Shown: positions 17,946 through 27,989, numbered from the stretch's first letter. The stretch: 64,000 bases of DNA from Hyphococcus sp. (GCA_021776415.1 JAJFFY010000081.1:1-64000); one strand, 5' to 3'. The notes: generated from the letters alone by a model not told the origin. Made by a program: numbers and translations.

Positions 17946-18527
17946 ATGATTTTGCTGATCGATAATTATGACAGCTTCACCCACAACCTTGTTCACCTGG
18001 TTGGCGGCGCGACCGATCAAGAGGTTGTGGTCAAGCGCAATGACGTGATCAGCGCTGAGCAAGCCGTAGGCTTGGACGCCACCGCCATCGTCATCTCGCC
18101 CGGCCCGCGCACGCCGACCGAGGCGGGCATATGCCTTGACCTCGTCGCTGCCGCGGCGGCGGCGCGCAAACCGGTATTCGGCGTTTGCCTCGGTATGCAG
18201 GCTATCGTCCAGCATTTCGGCGGGCGCATCGTCCGGGCTGAACATTTGATGCACGGCAAGACCTGCAACATCGTCCATGACGGCGGCGCTCTGTTCGACG
18301 GCCTGCCCTCGCCTTTCACCGCAACGCGCTATCATTCGCTGGTGGCGGAGCGCGCCAGCCTGCCGGCGGATATGATCACGGCGGCATCCGCCGAGGACGA
18401 TGATGAGGTTATGGCGGTAGTTCATAAAACATTGCCGATCGTCGGGGTTCAGTTTCACCCCGAGAGCATCGCGTCGGACTATGGGCCTGAAATTTTCGCG
18501 AACTTCATGAAGATGGCGACGCGATGA
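17946..18527 (+). CDS. trpG: anthranilate synthase component II (glutamine amidotransferase)
   Basis: The protein has 193 residues from the ATG at 17946 (MILLIDNYDSFTHNLVHLV), the standard TrpG start; the 261-residue track form extends into the upstream region. It supplies ammonia from glutamine to TrpE. The class I amidotransferase triad is visible: Cys in GVCLGMQAIVQHFG, with His and Glu in VGVQFHPESIASDYG. The oxyanion motif VISPGPRTPTEAG is present. The gene overlaps trpD by ATGA (18524-18527). Confidence 0.96.
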   Translation: MILLIDNYDSFTHNLVHLVGGATDQEVVVKRNDVISAEQAVGLDATAIVISPGPRTPTEAGICLDLVAAAAAARKPVFGVCLGMQAIVQHFGGRIVRAEHLMHGKTCNIVHDGGALFDGLPSPFTATRYHSLVAERASLPADMITAASAEDDDEVMAVVHKTLPIVGVQFHPESIASDYGPEIFANFMKMATR

Positions 18528-19543
18528 GCGGATTTACGCCATTTCTGAGATTGGCGGTTTCCGGCCAGCCGCTAACCCCGGGCGAGATGCGCGGCGCTAT
18601 GGACACGATCCTTTCCGGCGCGGCAAGCGATATGGAAATTGCCGGGTTCCTCACCGCGTTGCGCGCACGCGGCGAAACGGTTGCGGAGATCACCGCTGCC
18701 GCACAAGCTATGCGCGCCATGGCGCTGCGGGTCGATGCGCCGGCCGATGCGATCGACACCTGTGGCACCGGCGGCGACGGCGCCGGCACTTACAATATAT
18801 CAACCGCCGCCGCGCTGATTGTCGCCGGTTGCGGCGTGCCGGTCGCCAAACATGGCAACAAGGCGGCGTCGTCCAAATCCGGCTCATCGGAGGTGCTGGT
18901 CGCCCTTGGCGTCAAGCTGGAGATTGAACCGGCGTTGATTTCACGCTGCATCCATGAGGCAAAAGTCGGCTTCATGTTTGCGCCGCTTCACCACAAGGCG
19001 GCGGGCAATGCGGCTGCGGCGCGCAAGGCGCTCGGCGTGCGCACCTTGTTTAATGTGCTCGGCCCGCTTTCAAATCCGGCCAGCGCCAAGCGACAGCTGA
19101 TGGGGGTATTTGCCCGCGATCTCATTTTACCGATCGCGCAAACCCTGCCCAAGCTCGGCGTTGAAGCCGCCTGGGTGGTGCACGGTAGTGATGGTCTTGA
19201 TGAATTGACCACCACCGGGCCGACTTATGTGGCGGCGTTGCGGAACGGTGTGGTCGAAGAGTTTGAAGTCACGCCGGAAGACGCCGGGCTCGCGCGCACG
19301 ACCATGGCGGAGCTGAAAGGCGGCGACCCGACCGAGAACGCCGCGGCGCTTGCGCGCCTGCTCGACGGCGCAAGCGGCGCCTATCGCGACATCGCCGTCC
19401 TCAACGCCGCCGGCGCATTGATCGTCGCCGGCAAAGCCAAAAACCTAAGCGATGCGGCCAGAATTGCGGAGCGCGCGATTGACGATGGCGCCGCCAAATC
19501 CGCGCTGGCCAAGCTTGTTGAACTCTCAAACGGCCCGGCATGA
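18524..19543 (+). CDS. trpD: anthranilate phosphoribosyltransferase
   Basis: This 339-residue protein transfers phosphoribosyl from PRPP to anthranilate. The glycine-rich PRPP loop [17 protein letters not shown], then [17 protein letters not shown] and [12 protein letters not shown], are family signatures. It overlaps trpG upstream and trpC downstream, each by ATGA, so the three are translationally coupled. Confidence 0.97.
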   Translation: MSGFTPFLRLAVSGQPLTPGEMRGAMDTILSGAASDMEIAGFLTALRARGETVAEITAAAQAMRAMALRVDAPADAIDTCGTGGDGAGTYNISTAAALIVAGCGVPVAKHGNKAASSKSGSSEVLVALGVKLEIEPALISRCIHEAKVGFMFAPLHHKAAGNAAAARKALGVRTLFNVLGPLSNPASAKRQLMGVFARDLILPIAQTLPKLGVEAAWVVHGSDGLDELTTTGPTYVAALRNGVVEEFEVTPEDAGLARTTMAELKGGDPTENAAALARLLDGASGAYRDIAVLNAAGALIVAGKAKNLSDAARIAERAIDDGAAKSALAKLVELSNGPA

Positions 19544-20334
19544 GTATTCTTGACGACATCATCGCCTATAAGCGCAAAGAGGTCGCGAGCGCCAAGGCGA
19601 ATGCGCCGATAGGCGCGCTGGAGACGCTCGCGAAAGAAGCCAGACCGCGCGGGTTTCGCAATGCCCTGGTCAAAAAGGCCACGGACGGATTTGCGCTGAT
19701 TGCGGAGATTAAAAAGGCCAGCCCCTCCAAAGGGTTGATCCGGCCGGATTTCGATCCCGCCGATCACGCGCGCGCATACGCAGCTGGCGGCGCGGCGTGT
19801 CTGTCTGTGCTGACCGATGGGCCAAGCTTTCAAGGCTCGCCCGATTTCCTCAAAGCCGCGCGCGGCGCCTGTTCGTTGCCGGTCCTGCGCAAGGATTTCA
19901 TGATTGACCCCTACCAGATTGTCGAATCACGGGCCTGGGGCGCGGACTGTATATTGCTGATTATGGCTTGCCTGTCGGATTCTCAAGCGGGTGAGCTCTA
20001 TCAAACGGCGCGCGATATGGCGCTCGATGTGCTGGTCGAGGTCCATAATCGCGCCGAGATGGATCGCGCAATTAACCTTAATGCAAACTTAATCGGTATA
20101 AATAACCGCAATCTAAATACATTTGATACTTCACTTCAGGTAACCGCTGAGCTTTGTACGGCCACGCCGCGCGGCGCCGTTGTGGTCAGCGAAAGCGGCA
20201 TATCCACCCATGAGGATCTGGTTGCGCTTCGCGACTATGGCGCCTCGGCGTTCCTGGTCGGAGAAAGCCTGATGCGCCAGGCCGATGTCGAGGCGGCTAC
20301 CCGGGCGTTACTGACGCCGCCGGCTCTCGCCTGA
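19540..20334 (+). CDS. trpC: indole-3-glycerol phosphate synthase
   Basis: This 264-residue TIM-barrel enzyme closes the indole ring of CdRP. Signatures are [44 protein letters not shown] and [11 protein letters not shown], ending VSESGIST and [10 protein letters not shown]. It is the last gene of the trpGDC set; trpF, trpB and trpA are not in the window. In many Alphaproteobacteria moaC and moeA follow trpC; here lexA comes next. Confidence 0.97.
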   Translation: MSILDDIIAYKRKEVASAKANAPIGALETLAKEARPRGFRNALVKKATDGFALIAEIKKASPSKGLIRPDFDPADHARAYAAGGAACLSVLTDGPSFQGSPDFLKAARGACSLPVLRKDFMIDPYQIVESRAWGADCILLIMACLSDSQAGELYQTARDMALDVLVEVHNRAEMDRAINLNANLIGINNRNLNTFDTSLQVTAELCTATPRGAVVVSESGISTHEDLVALRDYGASAFLVGESLMRQADVEAATRALLTPPALA

Positions 20335-20371
20335 CGCAATTGCACCAAGCAGGCTCAGCTTTTTACCCCTG

Positions 20372-20400
20372 TTGACGCGTAATTAGAACATGCATAGAAC
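20372..20400 (+). promoter_or_regulatory. lexA promoter with LexA (SOS) box
   Basis: GAAC-N7-GAAC at 20386-20400 is an exact match, on the opposite strand, to the alphaproteobacterial LexA box GTTC-N7-GTTC. A TTGACG -35 (20372-20377) with 17-bp spacing gives TAGAAC (20395-20400) as -10, so the box covers the -10 and LexA would block RNA polymerase. This indicates negative autoregulation. Confidence 0.75.
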
Positions 20401-20414
20401 ATCGTTGTTGTTTT

Positions 20415-20429
20415 GTTCTTCTGTCGTTT
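20415..20429 (+). promoter_or_regulatory. second, imperfect LexA box
   Basis: GTTC-N7-GTTT lies 14 bases after the first LexA box, in the opposite orientation, and has one mismatch to the alphaproteobacterial consensus. It would lie just downstream of the transcription start. Confidence 0.45.
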
Positions 20430-20504
20430 CGGCGGTGGAAACAGCCTTAGGTTGAGGGCTTAGCAAAAACAACGGCCAAGGAGAGGCTGCGCAGCCCAGG
20501 AGAG

Positions 20505-21230
20505 ATGATGCTTACGAAGAAACAACATGAGCTGCTGTTATATATCAATGACCAGATCACTGAGACTGGCGTGTCGCCGTCCTTTGACGAAATGAAGGAT
20601 GCGCTGGGTTTGCGGTCAAAATCCGGGATCCACCGGCTGATTACCGCCCTTGAAGAGCGCGAGTTTATTCGCCGCTTGCCCAATCGCGCCCGAGCGCTGG
20701 AGGTTGTGCGCCTGCCCGACGAGATGGCGGCGGCGAATACCCCGTCGGCGCCGCGATTCTCTCCCTCCGTGGTCGCCGGTAATTTCAAAAGCCGGGGCCG
20801 CCGCGCACCAGCCGCTAGCCTCAGTCATGAAAGTATGGGCCATGAAGGTATGACCGAATTGCCGGTGCTTGGCCGTATCGCCGCTGGCACGCCTATCGAG
20901 GCGATCCAGCACGAAATTGACCGCATTCCCGCGCCCGGCGCGTTGATCGGTTCGGGCGAGCACTACATTCTTGAGGTGGACGGCGAGTCGATGATCAATG
21001 CCGGTATTCACAATGGCGACCTGGCGATTATCAAACGCTGCAATGACGCTACCAGCGGCGATATTGTGGTCGCGCTGGTGGACGCGGAAGAAGCGACCCT
21101 GAAACGGCTGCGCAAAAAGGGCGCCTCGATTGCGTTGGAAGCCGCCAATCCCGCCTATGAAACCCGCATCTATGGGCCGGACCGGGTCTCGGTCCAGGGC
21201 AGACTGGTCGCGCTGATGCGGCGCTACTAG
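20505..21230 (+). CDS. lexA: LexA repressor
   Basis: This 241-residue protein has an N-terminal winged HTH that starts [44 protein letters not shown]. The cleavage site is Ala-Gly in [10 protein letters not shown] (about residue 125). The catalytic Ser is in [11 protein letters not shown], and the Lys is in the [13 protein letters not shown] region. It represses SOS genes and self-cleaves when bound to RecA. Two adjacent ATG codons (20505 and 20508) follow AGGAGAG; the second has better spacing. Two LexA boxes lie upstream. It is convergent with comEC, with a hairpin repeat between. Confidence 0.95.
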   Translation: MMLTKKQHELLLYINDQITETGVSPSFDEMKDALGLRSKSGIHRLITALEEREFIRRLPNRARALEVVRLPDEMAAANTPSAPRFSPSVVAGNFKSRGRRAPAASLSHESMGHEGMTELPVLGRIAAGTPIEAIQHEIDRIPAPGALIGSGEHYILEVDGESMINAGIHNGDLAIIKRCNDATSGDIVVALVDAEEATLKRLRKKGASIALEAANPAYETRIYGPDRVSVQGRLVALMRRY

Positions 21231-21246
21231 CTGATGCGCTGCAAAA

Positions 21247-21349
21247 AGACTGCGTTCACTTTTTGTCGAATCGGGAACGCAGTCTAGATTCTTTAGTGAT
21301 CGCGTGTTCGAACCCAAAAACCGCCCACACTTTTTGTGAACACGCTCTA
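21247..21349. repeat. bipartite hairpin repeat, copy (GTGTTC-stem type)
   Basis: On the minus strand it reads GAGCGTGTTCACAAAAAG, then CGGTTTTTGGGTTCGAACACGC, then AGAATCTAGAC and a second stem with GCGTTC/GAACGC. It is clearly similar to the copy at 53400-53502. It lies between convergent lexA and comEC, and its end provides the TAG stop of comEC. Confidence 0.82.
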
Positions 21350-23506
21350 ATTGCCAGTCCACGGACGTCGGCCCAACTGCTCTGCGACAGTCATCACCTT
21401 GATAGCCCCGTCGGGCTTGAACCATACAGCATGAGCGCCGCGTCGCCATATCGAGCGACGATCGATGAGAACCGCGTCGCAGTGGCGCCAGTCAGCGCCG
21501 CTGACCGGGAAGAACGCCACCACAATATCTGCGCGCTCACAATCTTCGGCCAGCACGGAGCGGTCTGAGATAAACGCCGCAATTTTCACATTGATGTTTA
21601 AAATACAGCCGCGCGCATCGCAGGCGCCAACTTCATTCATCGCCAGCGGCTTTGCGCTGTCGCGATCAAAGCCGGCCGCCTCCCCCCAGACAGACGCAGA
21701 AAATCGGTCGCGCCTGGTGCTGAAGACCGCCATTTTGTTGTCACCGTCCGGCAAGATCACGCCGGCGTTTAAGCCCGATGCGGCGACAAATATTTGCGGC
21801 GGCGGCGCGGCAGTGACTAACAGGACGGTCAGGGGGATCGCCGCAATACCGGCCAGCCGCAATGGCGAACGCGCCAGACAAAACCACAACCCGCCGATGG
21901 TCATCGTCAACAAGGCGACGGGCGGCCATTGCCAGGTAAACGAAACCGCGCCGCGCCAGCTGGAAACCTCCGTTGCAATCGCCAGCATCGCCTCAACGCC
22001 CTGCGCCGATAATCGCCACGCCCAGCCATCGAGCCCAAGCGGCGCAAGCATCAGCGCCAAAATCGCCGCCGGGATCACCCAAAAGCCCATCAGCGGCATC
22101 GCCAGAACATTTGCCGGCAGCGAATAAAGCGCAACGCGGTTGAAATGATAAAGCGCAAATGGCGCGGTCGCGACAGCGGCGATGGTGTCGGTGACGCCAA
22201 GCGCAATCGCATATCGCCTGGCCCGCGCCAACGGTGAAAAACTCCGGTCCGGATCGGCGCTGCGGCCATACCATTCATAACCGGCAATCAAAGCCGTGAC
22301 GGCCGCAAACGACATTTGAAAGCCCGGATGAAACAGCGCTTCCGGCGTCGTCAGCAAAATGAAGGCGGCGGCGATGGCGACATTTCTGAGCGACAATGCG
22401 CGCCGGTCAACCAAAATCGCCGCAAACATAATCGCCGCAGTGATAAAGGCGCGCCGCGCCGACCATCCGCCACCGGACAATATCAGATATATAAAACCCG
22501 ATAACAACGCCGCCGACGCCGCCCATTTTTTAATCGGATAATGCAGCGCCAGCGGCTCGATCGCCGCCAAGCCAAAACGGATGAGAAAAAAAATCAGCCC
22601 GGTAGCGATCCCCATATGCATCCCGGAAATCGCCAGCATATGCGCGAGCCCCGCATCGCGCAGCGCCGCCCTTGAGCGCGGCGTGATCGCATCGCGCTTA
22701 CCGGTGACAATGGCGGCGACAATCGCGCCTCCTTCCCCCGGTGCGGCATCAGTTATTCTATGTAGCAGGTTGGCGCGGACAGTCTCAATTTGTGTGCGGA
22801 GCATGCCGCCCCGCCCGGTTTCCGCTTTGACGATGATTTGCGGCGGGCTCACGGCAAAACCGACCGCGCCGATCTTCTGGAAATATAGCTGGCGCGAAAA
22901 ATTGAACGTACCGGGCGCGGCCGGCGCCGGCGGCGGGCTGAGCCCCGCGCGCAAGCGGATGATATCGCCGGGTGCGGCGTTAAATTCCCCGCCACGCCAG
23001 CTGATGCGCGCCCGCGCCGGCAAGTCTTCCTCGCTCACCCCGCCAACGCCATGGAGTGCAACAATCATGCGCCGCATACGCGTTCTGTCTTCAATGCTGA
23101 TCAGCTCGCCCGTCACCGACCGAATACTCAACTCGCGCTCAAGAACCGGCGCCGCTACTTGCGCCGTGCGCCAATCCGCCGCCGCAAATCCAAGCGCCGC
23201 GAGAACCAGCCCCGCAAATACCTTACCGCCCGGCCCGTGGCGGCCATGGGAGAAAATCGCCAACCCCAAAGCGCTGAGCAACAGCGTGATCGCGAGCGCT
23301 GCATGGGGTTCGGTTTTCAGCCCGAAGTAAATGCCGGCGCCAGCGCCAATGGCGACCGGCGACCAAACGCCAAGCGATGCTAGATCGAGTTTTACCCAGG
23401 CGCTGAGCCGCTCGGGCGCAATAAAAGCCAGACGCCGCCACAAGCGCCGCAACACGCTGGAGCTAAGGTCCGGATCGGCAAATTGTTCTGCTGCTCTAAC
23501 TGTCAT
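21347..23506 (-). CDS. comEC: ComEC/Rec2 family DNA uptake channel
   Basis: This protein has about 719 residues from MTVRAAEQFADPDLSS (ATG complementary to 23504-23506); the track start at 23557 lies closer to gltX. An N-terminal pair of membrane segments and a DUF4131 region precede the Competence domain (LAHMLAISGMHMGIATGLIFFLIRF, SGGGWSARRAFITAAIMFAAI), which has many transmembrane helices. The C-terminal 180 residues lack the HxHxDH motif of a metallo-beta-lactamase domain, as in many alphaproteobacterial ComEC proteins. It imports single-stranded DNA across the inner membrane. Position between lexA and gltX is a conserved alphaproteobacterial order. Confidence 0.88.
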   Translation of the reverse strand: MTVRAAEQFADPDLSSSVLRRLWRRLAFIAPERLSAWVKLDLASLGVWSPVAIGAGAGIYFGLKTEPHAALAITLLLSALGLAIFSHGRHGPGGKVFAGLVLAALGFAAADWRTAQVAAPVLERELSIRSVTGELISIEDRTRMRRMIVALHGVGGVSEEDLPARARISWRGGEFNAAPGDIIRLRAGLSPPPAPAAPGTFNFSRQLYFQKIGAVGFAVSPPQIIVKAETGRGGMLRTQIETVRANLLHRITDAAPGEGGAIVAAIVTGKRDAITPRSRAALRDAGLAHMLAISGMHMGIATGLIFFLIRFGLAAIEPLALHYPIKKWAASAALLSGFIYLILSGGGWSARRAFITAAIMFAAILVDRRALSLRNVAIAAAFILLTTPEALFHPGFQMSFAAVTALIAGYEWYGRSADPDRSFSPLARARRYAIALGVTDTIAAVATAPFALYHFNRVALYSLPANVLAMPLMGFWVIPAAILALMLAPLGLDGWAWRLSAQGVEAMLAIATEVSSWRGAVSFTWQWPPVALLTMTIGGLWFCLARSPLRLAGIAAIPLTVLLVTAAPPPQIFVAASGLNAGVILPDGDNKMAVFSTRRDRFSASVWGEAAGFDRDSAKPLAMNEVGACDARGCILNINVKIAAFISDRSVLAEDCERADIVVAFFPVSGADWRHCDAVLIDRRSIWRRGAHAVWFKPDGAIKVMTVAEQLGRRPWTGN

Positions 23507-23615
23507 GTGGAATTGGGCATGGAAACATAGGCGCCGGTTAGATCGATGTGCTAACAACGCCGCACGAAACCTTGATTCTTATCATCTCACAGCAATCGGA
23601 GCCGGTCTGCAAGCC

Positions 23616-25043
23616 ATGCCGCAACCCGCTAAAAATACCCAAGCCGTCGTTACCCGCTTTGCCCCATCGCCGACCGGCTACTTGCATATCGGCGGCGCGC
23701 GCACGGCGCTGTTTAACTGGCTTTATGCGCGCGGGCGTGGCGGCAAATTTCTGTTGCGCATCGAGGACACCGATCGCGCCCGCCACACCGAAGCCGCGGT
23801 TGAGGCCATATTGGACGGGCTCGCCTGGCTCGGGATTGACTGGGATGGCGATCCCGGATCGCAATTTTCCCGGCGCGAGCGCCATATTGAAATCGCCAAT
23901 CAGCTTCTCGCTGTGGCAAAAGCCTATCGCTGCTATCTGACACCGGAGGAGCTGACGGCTGCGCGGGACAAAGCCCGCGCCGACGGGGTTCGCTTTGAAA
24001 GCCCTTGGCGTGAGCGCGACCCGTCGCAAGCGCCAGACGGCGCGCCGTTTGCGATCCGCTTTCTCGCCCCGCGCGATGGATCAACCACCATCCAGGATGC
24101 CGTACAGGGCGATGTTTCGTTCCCCAATTCGGCGCTCGACGATCTGATAATTTTGCGAGGCAATGGCGATCCGACCTATAATCTGGCGGTGGTCGCAGAC
24201 GATCATGATATGGCAGTCACCCATGTCATCCGCGGCGACGACCACCTCAACAATGCGGCGCGCCAACAGCAGATTTATGATGCGCTAGATTGGCCAGCGC
24301 CGGTGTTCGCCCATGTGCCGCTGATCCATGGCGGCGATGGCGCAAAGTTATCCAAACGCCACGGCGCCCTCGGCGTCGAGGCATATCGCGACATGGGCTA
24401 TCTCGCCGACGGGCTTGCCAACTATCTCATTCGTCTCGGCTGGTCCCATGGCGATGACGAAATCATCCCGCGCGACAAGGCATTGGAGTGGTTTAATCTT
24501 GCCGGCGTCAACAAAGCCCCGGCAAGGCTCGACCTCGACAAACTCAACCATATCAACGCGCATTATGTGGCCGCGCTTGACGATATGGAATTTGTGCGCC
24601 TGTCTGTCCCCTTCCTCGAAAAAGCTGACATTAATCTCGGTACAGATAATACCGCTCGACTAGAGCGCGCCGCGCCATTTTTAAAAACCCGCTGCGCAAC
24701 GCTTGCCGACATTGTCGTCGTCGGCGCATTCCTCTTCCTCGCCCGGCCGTTCACGGTTGAGGGCAAAGCGGCCAAGCCGTTACGAAAAGACGGCGCCGTG
24801 GACATGCTCAAAGAGATCAAAGAGATTTTGAACGACGAAGGGTTATGGTCAACGCCCGAGGCGCTGGAACAGCGACTGCAAAGCCTGGCGGCGGCAAAAG
24901 ATATCGGCTTTGGGGCCATCGGCGCGCCGCTCCGCGCCGCGCTTACGGCCGGACGGCCTTCGCCTTCCATTGGCGAGGTGTTATACAGCCTCGGTCGTGT
25001 TGAGTCGCTGGCGCGTATTGGCGACCAAATTCACTGCCAGTGA
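23616..25043 (+). CDS. gltX: glutamyl-tRNA synthetase
   Basis: The protein has 475 residues from the ATG at 23616 (MPQPAKNTQAVVTRFAPSPTGYLHIGG). The 570-residue track form runs back into comEC and is not real. Class I motifs are present: HIGG in PTGYLHIGGARTALFNW and KLSKRHG (KMSKS-like). It charges tRNA(Glu), and possibly tRNA(Gln) for amidation in organisms lacking GlnRS. It is divergent from comEC and 77 bp upstream of gltA. Confidence 0.95.
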   Translation: MPQPAKNTQAVVTRFAPSPTGYLHIGGARTALFNWLYARGRGGKFLLRIEDTDRARHTEAAVEAILDGLAWLGIDWDGDPGSQFSRRERHIEIANQLLAVAKAYRCYLTPEELTAARDKARADGVRFESPWRERDPSQAPDGAPFAIRFLAPRDGSTTIQDAVQGDVSFPNSALDDLIILRGNGDPTYNLAVVADDHDMAVTHVIRGDDHLNNAARQQQIYDALDWPAPVFAHVPLIHGGDGAKLSKRHGALGVEAYRDMGYLADGLANYLIRLGWSHGDDEIIPRDKALEWFNLAGVNKAPARLDLDKLNHINAHYVAALDDMEFVRLSVPFLEKADINLGTDNTARLERAAPFLKTRCATLADIVVVGAFLFLARPFTVEGKAAKPLRKDGAVDMLKEIKEILNDEGLWSTPEALEQRLQSLAAAKDIGFGAIGAPLRAALTAGRPSPSIGEVLYSLGRVESLARIGDQIHCQ

Positions 25044-25120
25044 AGCTGGAATAGCCGAAATATTGCCGTATAATGCGCTGCAACATAAATGATGCACCGC
25101 AAACCTAAAAGGCTGATTTG

Positions 25121-26431
25121 ATGAAAAGCGATCTGAAACCCTCCGGCACGATCTCCCTCACCCATGAGGGCGGGACCGTCGAGTTTCCCGTCTATAAGCC
25201 GACCCACGGGCCAGACGTTTTTGATATTCGCAGCCTCTATAAAGACACCGGCGCTTTTACCTTTGATCCCGGTTTCACCTCGACCGCGAGTTGCGAGTCT
25301 AAAATCACCTTCATCGATGGCGACGAAGGCATACTGCTTTATCGCGGCTATCCCATCGACCAACTCGCAGAGAACTCCGACTTTCTTGAGACCGCTTATG
25401 TGTTGTTAAATGGCGAGCTGCCCGATCCGGAAAAGCGCAAATGGTTTGAAAATTCCATCACCATGCACACCATGGTGCATGAGCAGCTCAAGCATTTCTA
25501 TAACGGGTTCCGGCGCGACGCACACCCGATGGCGATTATGGTCGGCGTGGTTGGCGCCTTGTCGGCATTCTATCACGACTCCACCGACATCACCGATCCG
25601 AAACAGCGCCTGATCGCGAGCCATCGCATGATCGCCAAAATGCCGACGATTGCGGCGATGGCGTATAAATATTCAATCGGCCAGTCTTTCGTCTTCCCGC
25701 GCAATGATCTCGACTACACCTCGAATTTCATGCGCATGTGCTTTGCGGTGTCCAGCGAAGACTATGAGTGCAACCCGGTTCTGTGTGATGCACTCGACAA
25801 GATCTTCATCTTGCATATGGACCACGAGCAAAACGCCTCGACCTCAACGGTGCGGCTAGCCGGCTCGTCTGGCGCCAACCCATTCGCCTGCATCGCCGCC
25901 GGCATCGCCTCGCTTTGGGGTCCGGCCCATGGCGGCGCTAATGAGGCGGCGCTGAACATGCTCGAGGAAATCGGCACAGTTGACCGTATTCCGGAATTCA
26001 TCGCCCGCGCCAAAGATAAGGACGATCCGTTCCGGCTGATGGGCTTTGGCCACCGGGTCTATAAAAACTACGATCCGCGCGCCAAAGTCATGCGCGATGC
26101 CTGTCACGAAGTGCTTGACGCGCTCGGCATTCGCGATGAACCGTTGTTGCAAGTAGCCATGGAGCTGGAGCGAATAGCGCTTGAGGACGAATATTTTGTA
26201 TCGAAAAAGCTTTATCCGAATATCGACTTCTATTCCGGCATCACCCTGCGCGCGCTCGGCTTCCCGACTGATATGTTCACGGTTCTGTTTGCGCTCGCGC
26301 GCACCGTCGGCTGGATTGCGCAATGGTCGGAGATGATCGTCGATCCAAACCAGAAAATCGGTCGCCCGCGCCAGATCTATACCGGCGCGCCGCAACGCGA
26401 TTATGTGTCGATGGAAAAGCGGCCAGCGTAG
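25121..26431 (+). CDS. gltA: citrate synthase
   Basis: The protein has 436 residues from the ATG at 25121; the track start is a TTG one codon earlier. An AAAGG ribosome site lies 8 bases upstream. It condenses acetyl-CoA and oxaloacetate. Key segments are [35 protein letters not shown] and [16 protein letters not shown] (catalytic His), and PNIDFYSGI (catalytic Asp). It is of the hexameric gram-negative type I length. Its stop lies 11 bp from the stop of the convergent DUF2807 gene. Confidence 0.97.
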   Translation: MKSDLKPSGTISLTHEGGTVEFPVYKPTHGPDVFDIRSLYKDTGAFTFDPGFTSTASCESKITFIDGDEGILLYRGYPIDQLAENSDFLETAYVLLNGELPDPEKRKWFENSITMHTMVHEQLKHFYNGFRRDAHPMAIMVGVVGALSAFYHDSTDITDPKQRLIASHRMIAKMPTIAAMAYKYSIGQSFVFPRNDLDYTSNFMRMCFAVSSEDYECNPVLCDALDKIFILHMDHEQNASTSTVRLAGSSGANPFACIAAGIASLWGPAHGGANEAALNMLEEIGTVDRIPEFIARAKDKDDPFRLMGFGHRVYKNYDPRAKVMRDACHEVLDALGIRDEPLLQVAMELERIALEDEYFVSKKLYPNIDFYSGITLRALGFPTDMFTVLFALARTVGWIAQWSEMIVDPNQKIGRPRQIYTGAPQRDYVSMEKRPA

Positions 26432-26442
26432 CGCCTAGAAAG

Positions 26443-27429
26443 TTATTCGTCCGAAAAGACCTCGTCGCCGACATATACGACGCCGCCGCCATAATGGGTG
26501 ATGCGGCCATTGACGGATTTCATCCGCACTTCGCTGGAGCCAAACAGCCGTAATTCCGGCTGAGTAACCGCGCCGCCAAAATAGATCCCGCCGGAGCCGT
26601 CAATATGCGCCCGCAACCTGTCGGCGCGCCCGCCTTTCACCGCAACGCCGCCGGATCCTGCAATTCGCGCGGTCATGGGACCATCAAGCCGCGTCGCCCG
26701 GACAATGCCCGAGCCGGCGATGGAAACGTCGAACATACCGTTAATGTCGCCGATAATCACATCCCCCGGCCCGGCGATATCAATATCAACCATCTGCGTA
26801 TCGCCCACCATAATGTCGGCCTCGCCGGAAATATCGATCTCCAGCCCGGCGTTGACGTCGCCCATAACCAGGCGACTGCCGTCAACAAGGCCGACAATCG
26901 CCTCATCAACGTCGCCGGTTTGTCCGTATACATAGCAGCTATCGAGCAGCAGCGCGCCGTTCAGGCGCTCCATGTCGAGGAGTATCCAGGCGTCAATAAA
27001 ATCAACGTCGCTATTCACCGGTATCGCAACGATAATCGTCGGATAGTCGTCAAAGAAATCCCGCTCGACCGGTTTGCCTGTCGTCAGTTTGCGATCTTTG
27101 CGGCCATGAAATTCGCGTCTGATGCGCCTGTCACAACAGTTGCGCGTCTCATCATCGCGCCATTTCTCGCCGATGATGACGACAACGCCATCTTTTTCAC
27201 TGACCTCAAGCGGCTGGTGCTTTTTGCCCTGGCGAATTTCAACATCGATCTCATCGCCACTGGTGGTGACGATTTCGACCGCCCCGGTGACGTCCCGAAA
27301 TGAGATTTTGTTGGCGTCAAAAGTCGCCGCCGATGCGGCACTGATGAGCGCGATGATGCTGGCGGCAAAGACCAAGCCGCCGATGACCGCCCGCTTGGCG
27401 CCGTTCTGTTCAATATTAACCATGGCCAT
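26443..27429 (-). CDS. DUF2807 (head GIN) domain exported protein
   Basis: This 328-residue protein starts at 27429 or at the second ATG (27423). A signal sequence (VIGGLVFAASIIALISAASAA) is followed by a run of beta-helix-like repeats with alternating D, G and I/V (DGSRLVMGDVNAGLEIDISG, ADIMVGDTQMVDIDIAGPGD, FDVSIAGSGIVRATRLDG, MTARIAGSGGVAVKG). This is the DUF2807 'auto-transporter adhesin head GIN' pattern. A short charged Cys-containing insert (ETRNCCDRRIRREFHGRK) is unusual. It is exported; the role is unknown. Confidence 0.8.
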   Translation of the reverse strand: MAMVNIEQNGAKRAVIGGLVFAASIIALISAASAATFDANKISFRDVTGAVEIVTTSGDEIDVEIRQGKKHQPLEVSEKDGVVVIIGEKWRDDETRNCCDRRIRREFHGRKDRKLTTGKPVERDFFDDYPTIIVAIPVNSDVDFIDAWILLDMERLNGALLLDSCYVYGQTGDVDEAIVGLVDGSRLVMGDVNAGLEIDISGEADIMVGDTQMVDIDIAGPGDVIIGDINGMFDVSIAGSGIVRATRLDGPMTARIAGSGGVAVKGGRADRLRAHIDGSGGIYFGGAVTQPELRLFGSSEVRMKSVNGRITHYGGGVVYVGDEVFSDE

Positions 27430-27519
27430 GCCCTACTGAAGTGTGATTGCAGGGGTTAAACAGCAAAATCTGCGCCGGAAGCTTAAGAGGCTTTAGCGGA
27501 TCAATCAGATTTGCAAATA

Positions 27520-27987
27520 TCACTGTGCATCTGTCACATGATCCCTCAATTTTCCCAGACAAAACTGAAAATATAGCCCGCCTAGGAATGATGGAATTCC
27601 AAATAAGGCTATCGGAGCGATGGTGATTACTAGCATCAAAAGAACTGTCGATTCACGATCCCGTTCTCCAAAGATTTGCATCAGAATCGCCAGCACTACT
27701 ACTGATCCAGCACCTGTGAATGAAAATTTCCTGAGCCATCTAGATGGCGCAATGCGCAATACTACAGATTCTGAATGCTCGATTGTTTGAAATTCGTGAT
27801 GGTGCGTAAAGCTTTTAATATACCCCAGATAAATACGCTCAGTCAGAGGATATTTTTGTGACAGTGTTCTATTTGCGTCTTCTGTTGATAGTGGTTTGCC
27901 GTTTTTTTGAAACTCGCTGAGTGGAATATCAAACGTACCGAGATTTAAGATTGATGATATAAATTGCATATACATCACGGCCTTCAA
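27520..27987 (-). CDS. AT-rich orphan membrane protein, unknown function
   Basis: This 155-residue protein could start at MKAVMYMQF or the internal MYMQF. Two adjacent hydrophobic segments lie in its C-terminal half (FTGAGSVVVLAILMQIF and VLLMLVITIAPIALFGIPSFLGGLYF). The N-terminal half is soluble. No family is recognised. The DNA here is visibly more AT-rich than the neighbouring hut and DUF2807 genes, which points to a recent insertion. It ends up 2 bp from the hutG stop in the same orientation. Confidence 0.5.
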   Translation of the reverse strand: MKAVMYMQFISSILNLGTFDIPLSEFQKNGKPLSTEDANRTLSQKYPLTERIYLGYIKSFTHHHEFQTIEHSESVVLRIAPSRWLRKFSFTGAGSVVVLAILMQIFGERDRESTVLLMLVITIAPIALFGIPSFLGGLYFQFCLGKLRDHVTDAQ

Positions 27988-27989
27988 CT

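Noticed and set aside
21465-23330. Long + strand ORFs (220 and 249 aa) opposite comEC
   Set aside because: They are shadow frames of a strongly supported multi-pass membrane protein and have no family features.
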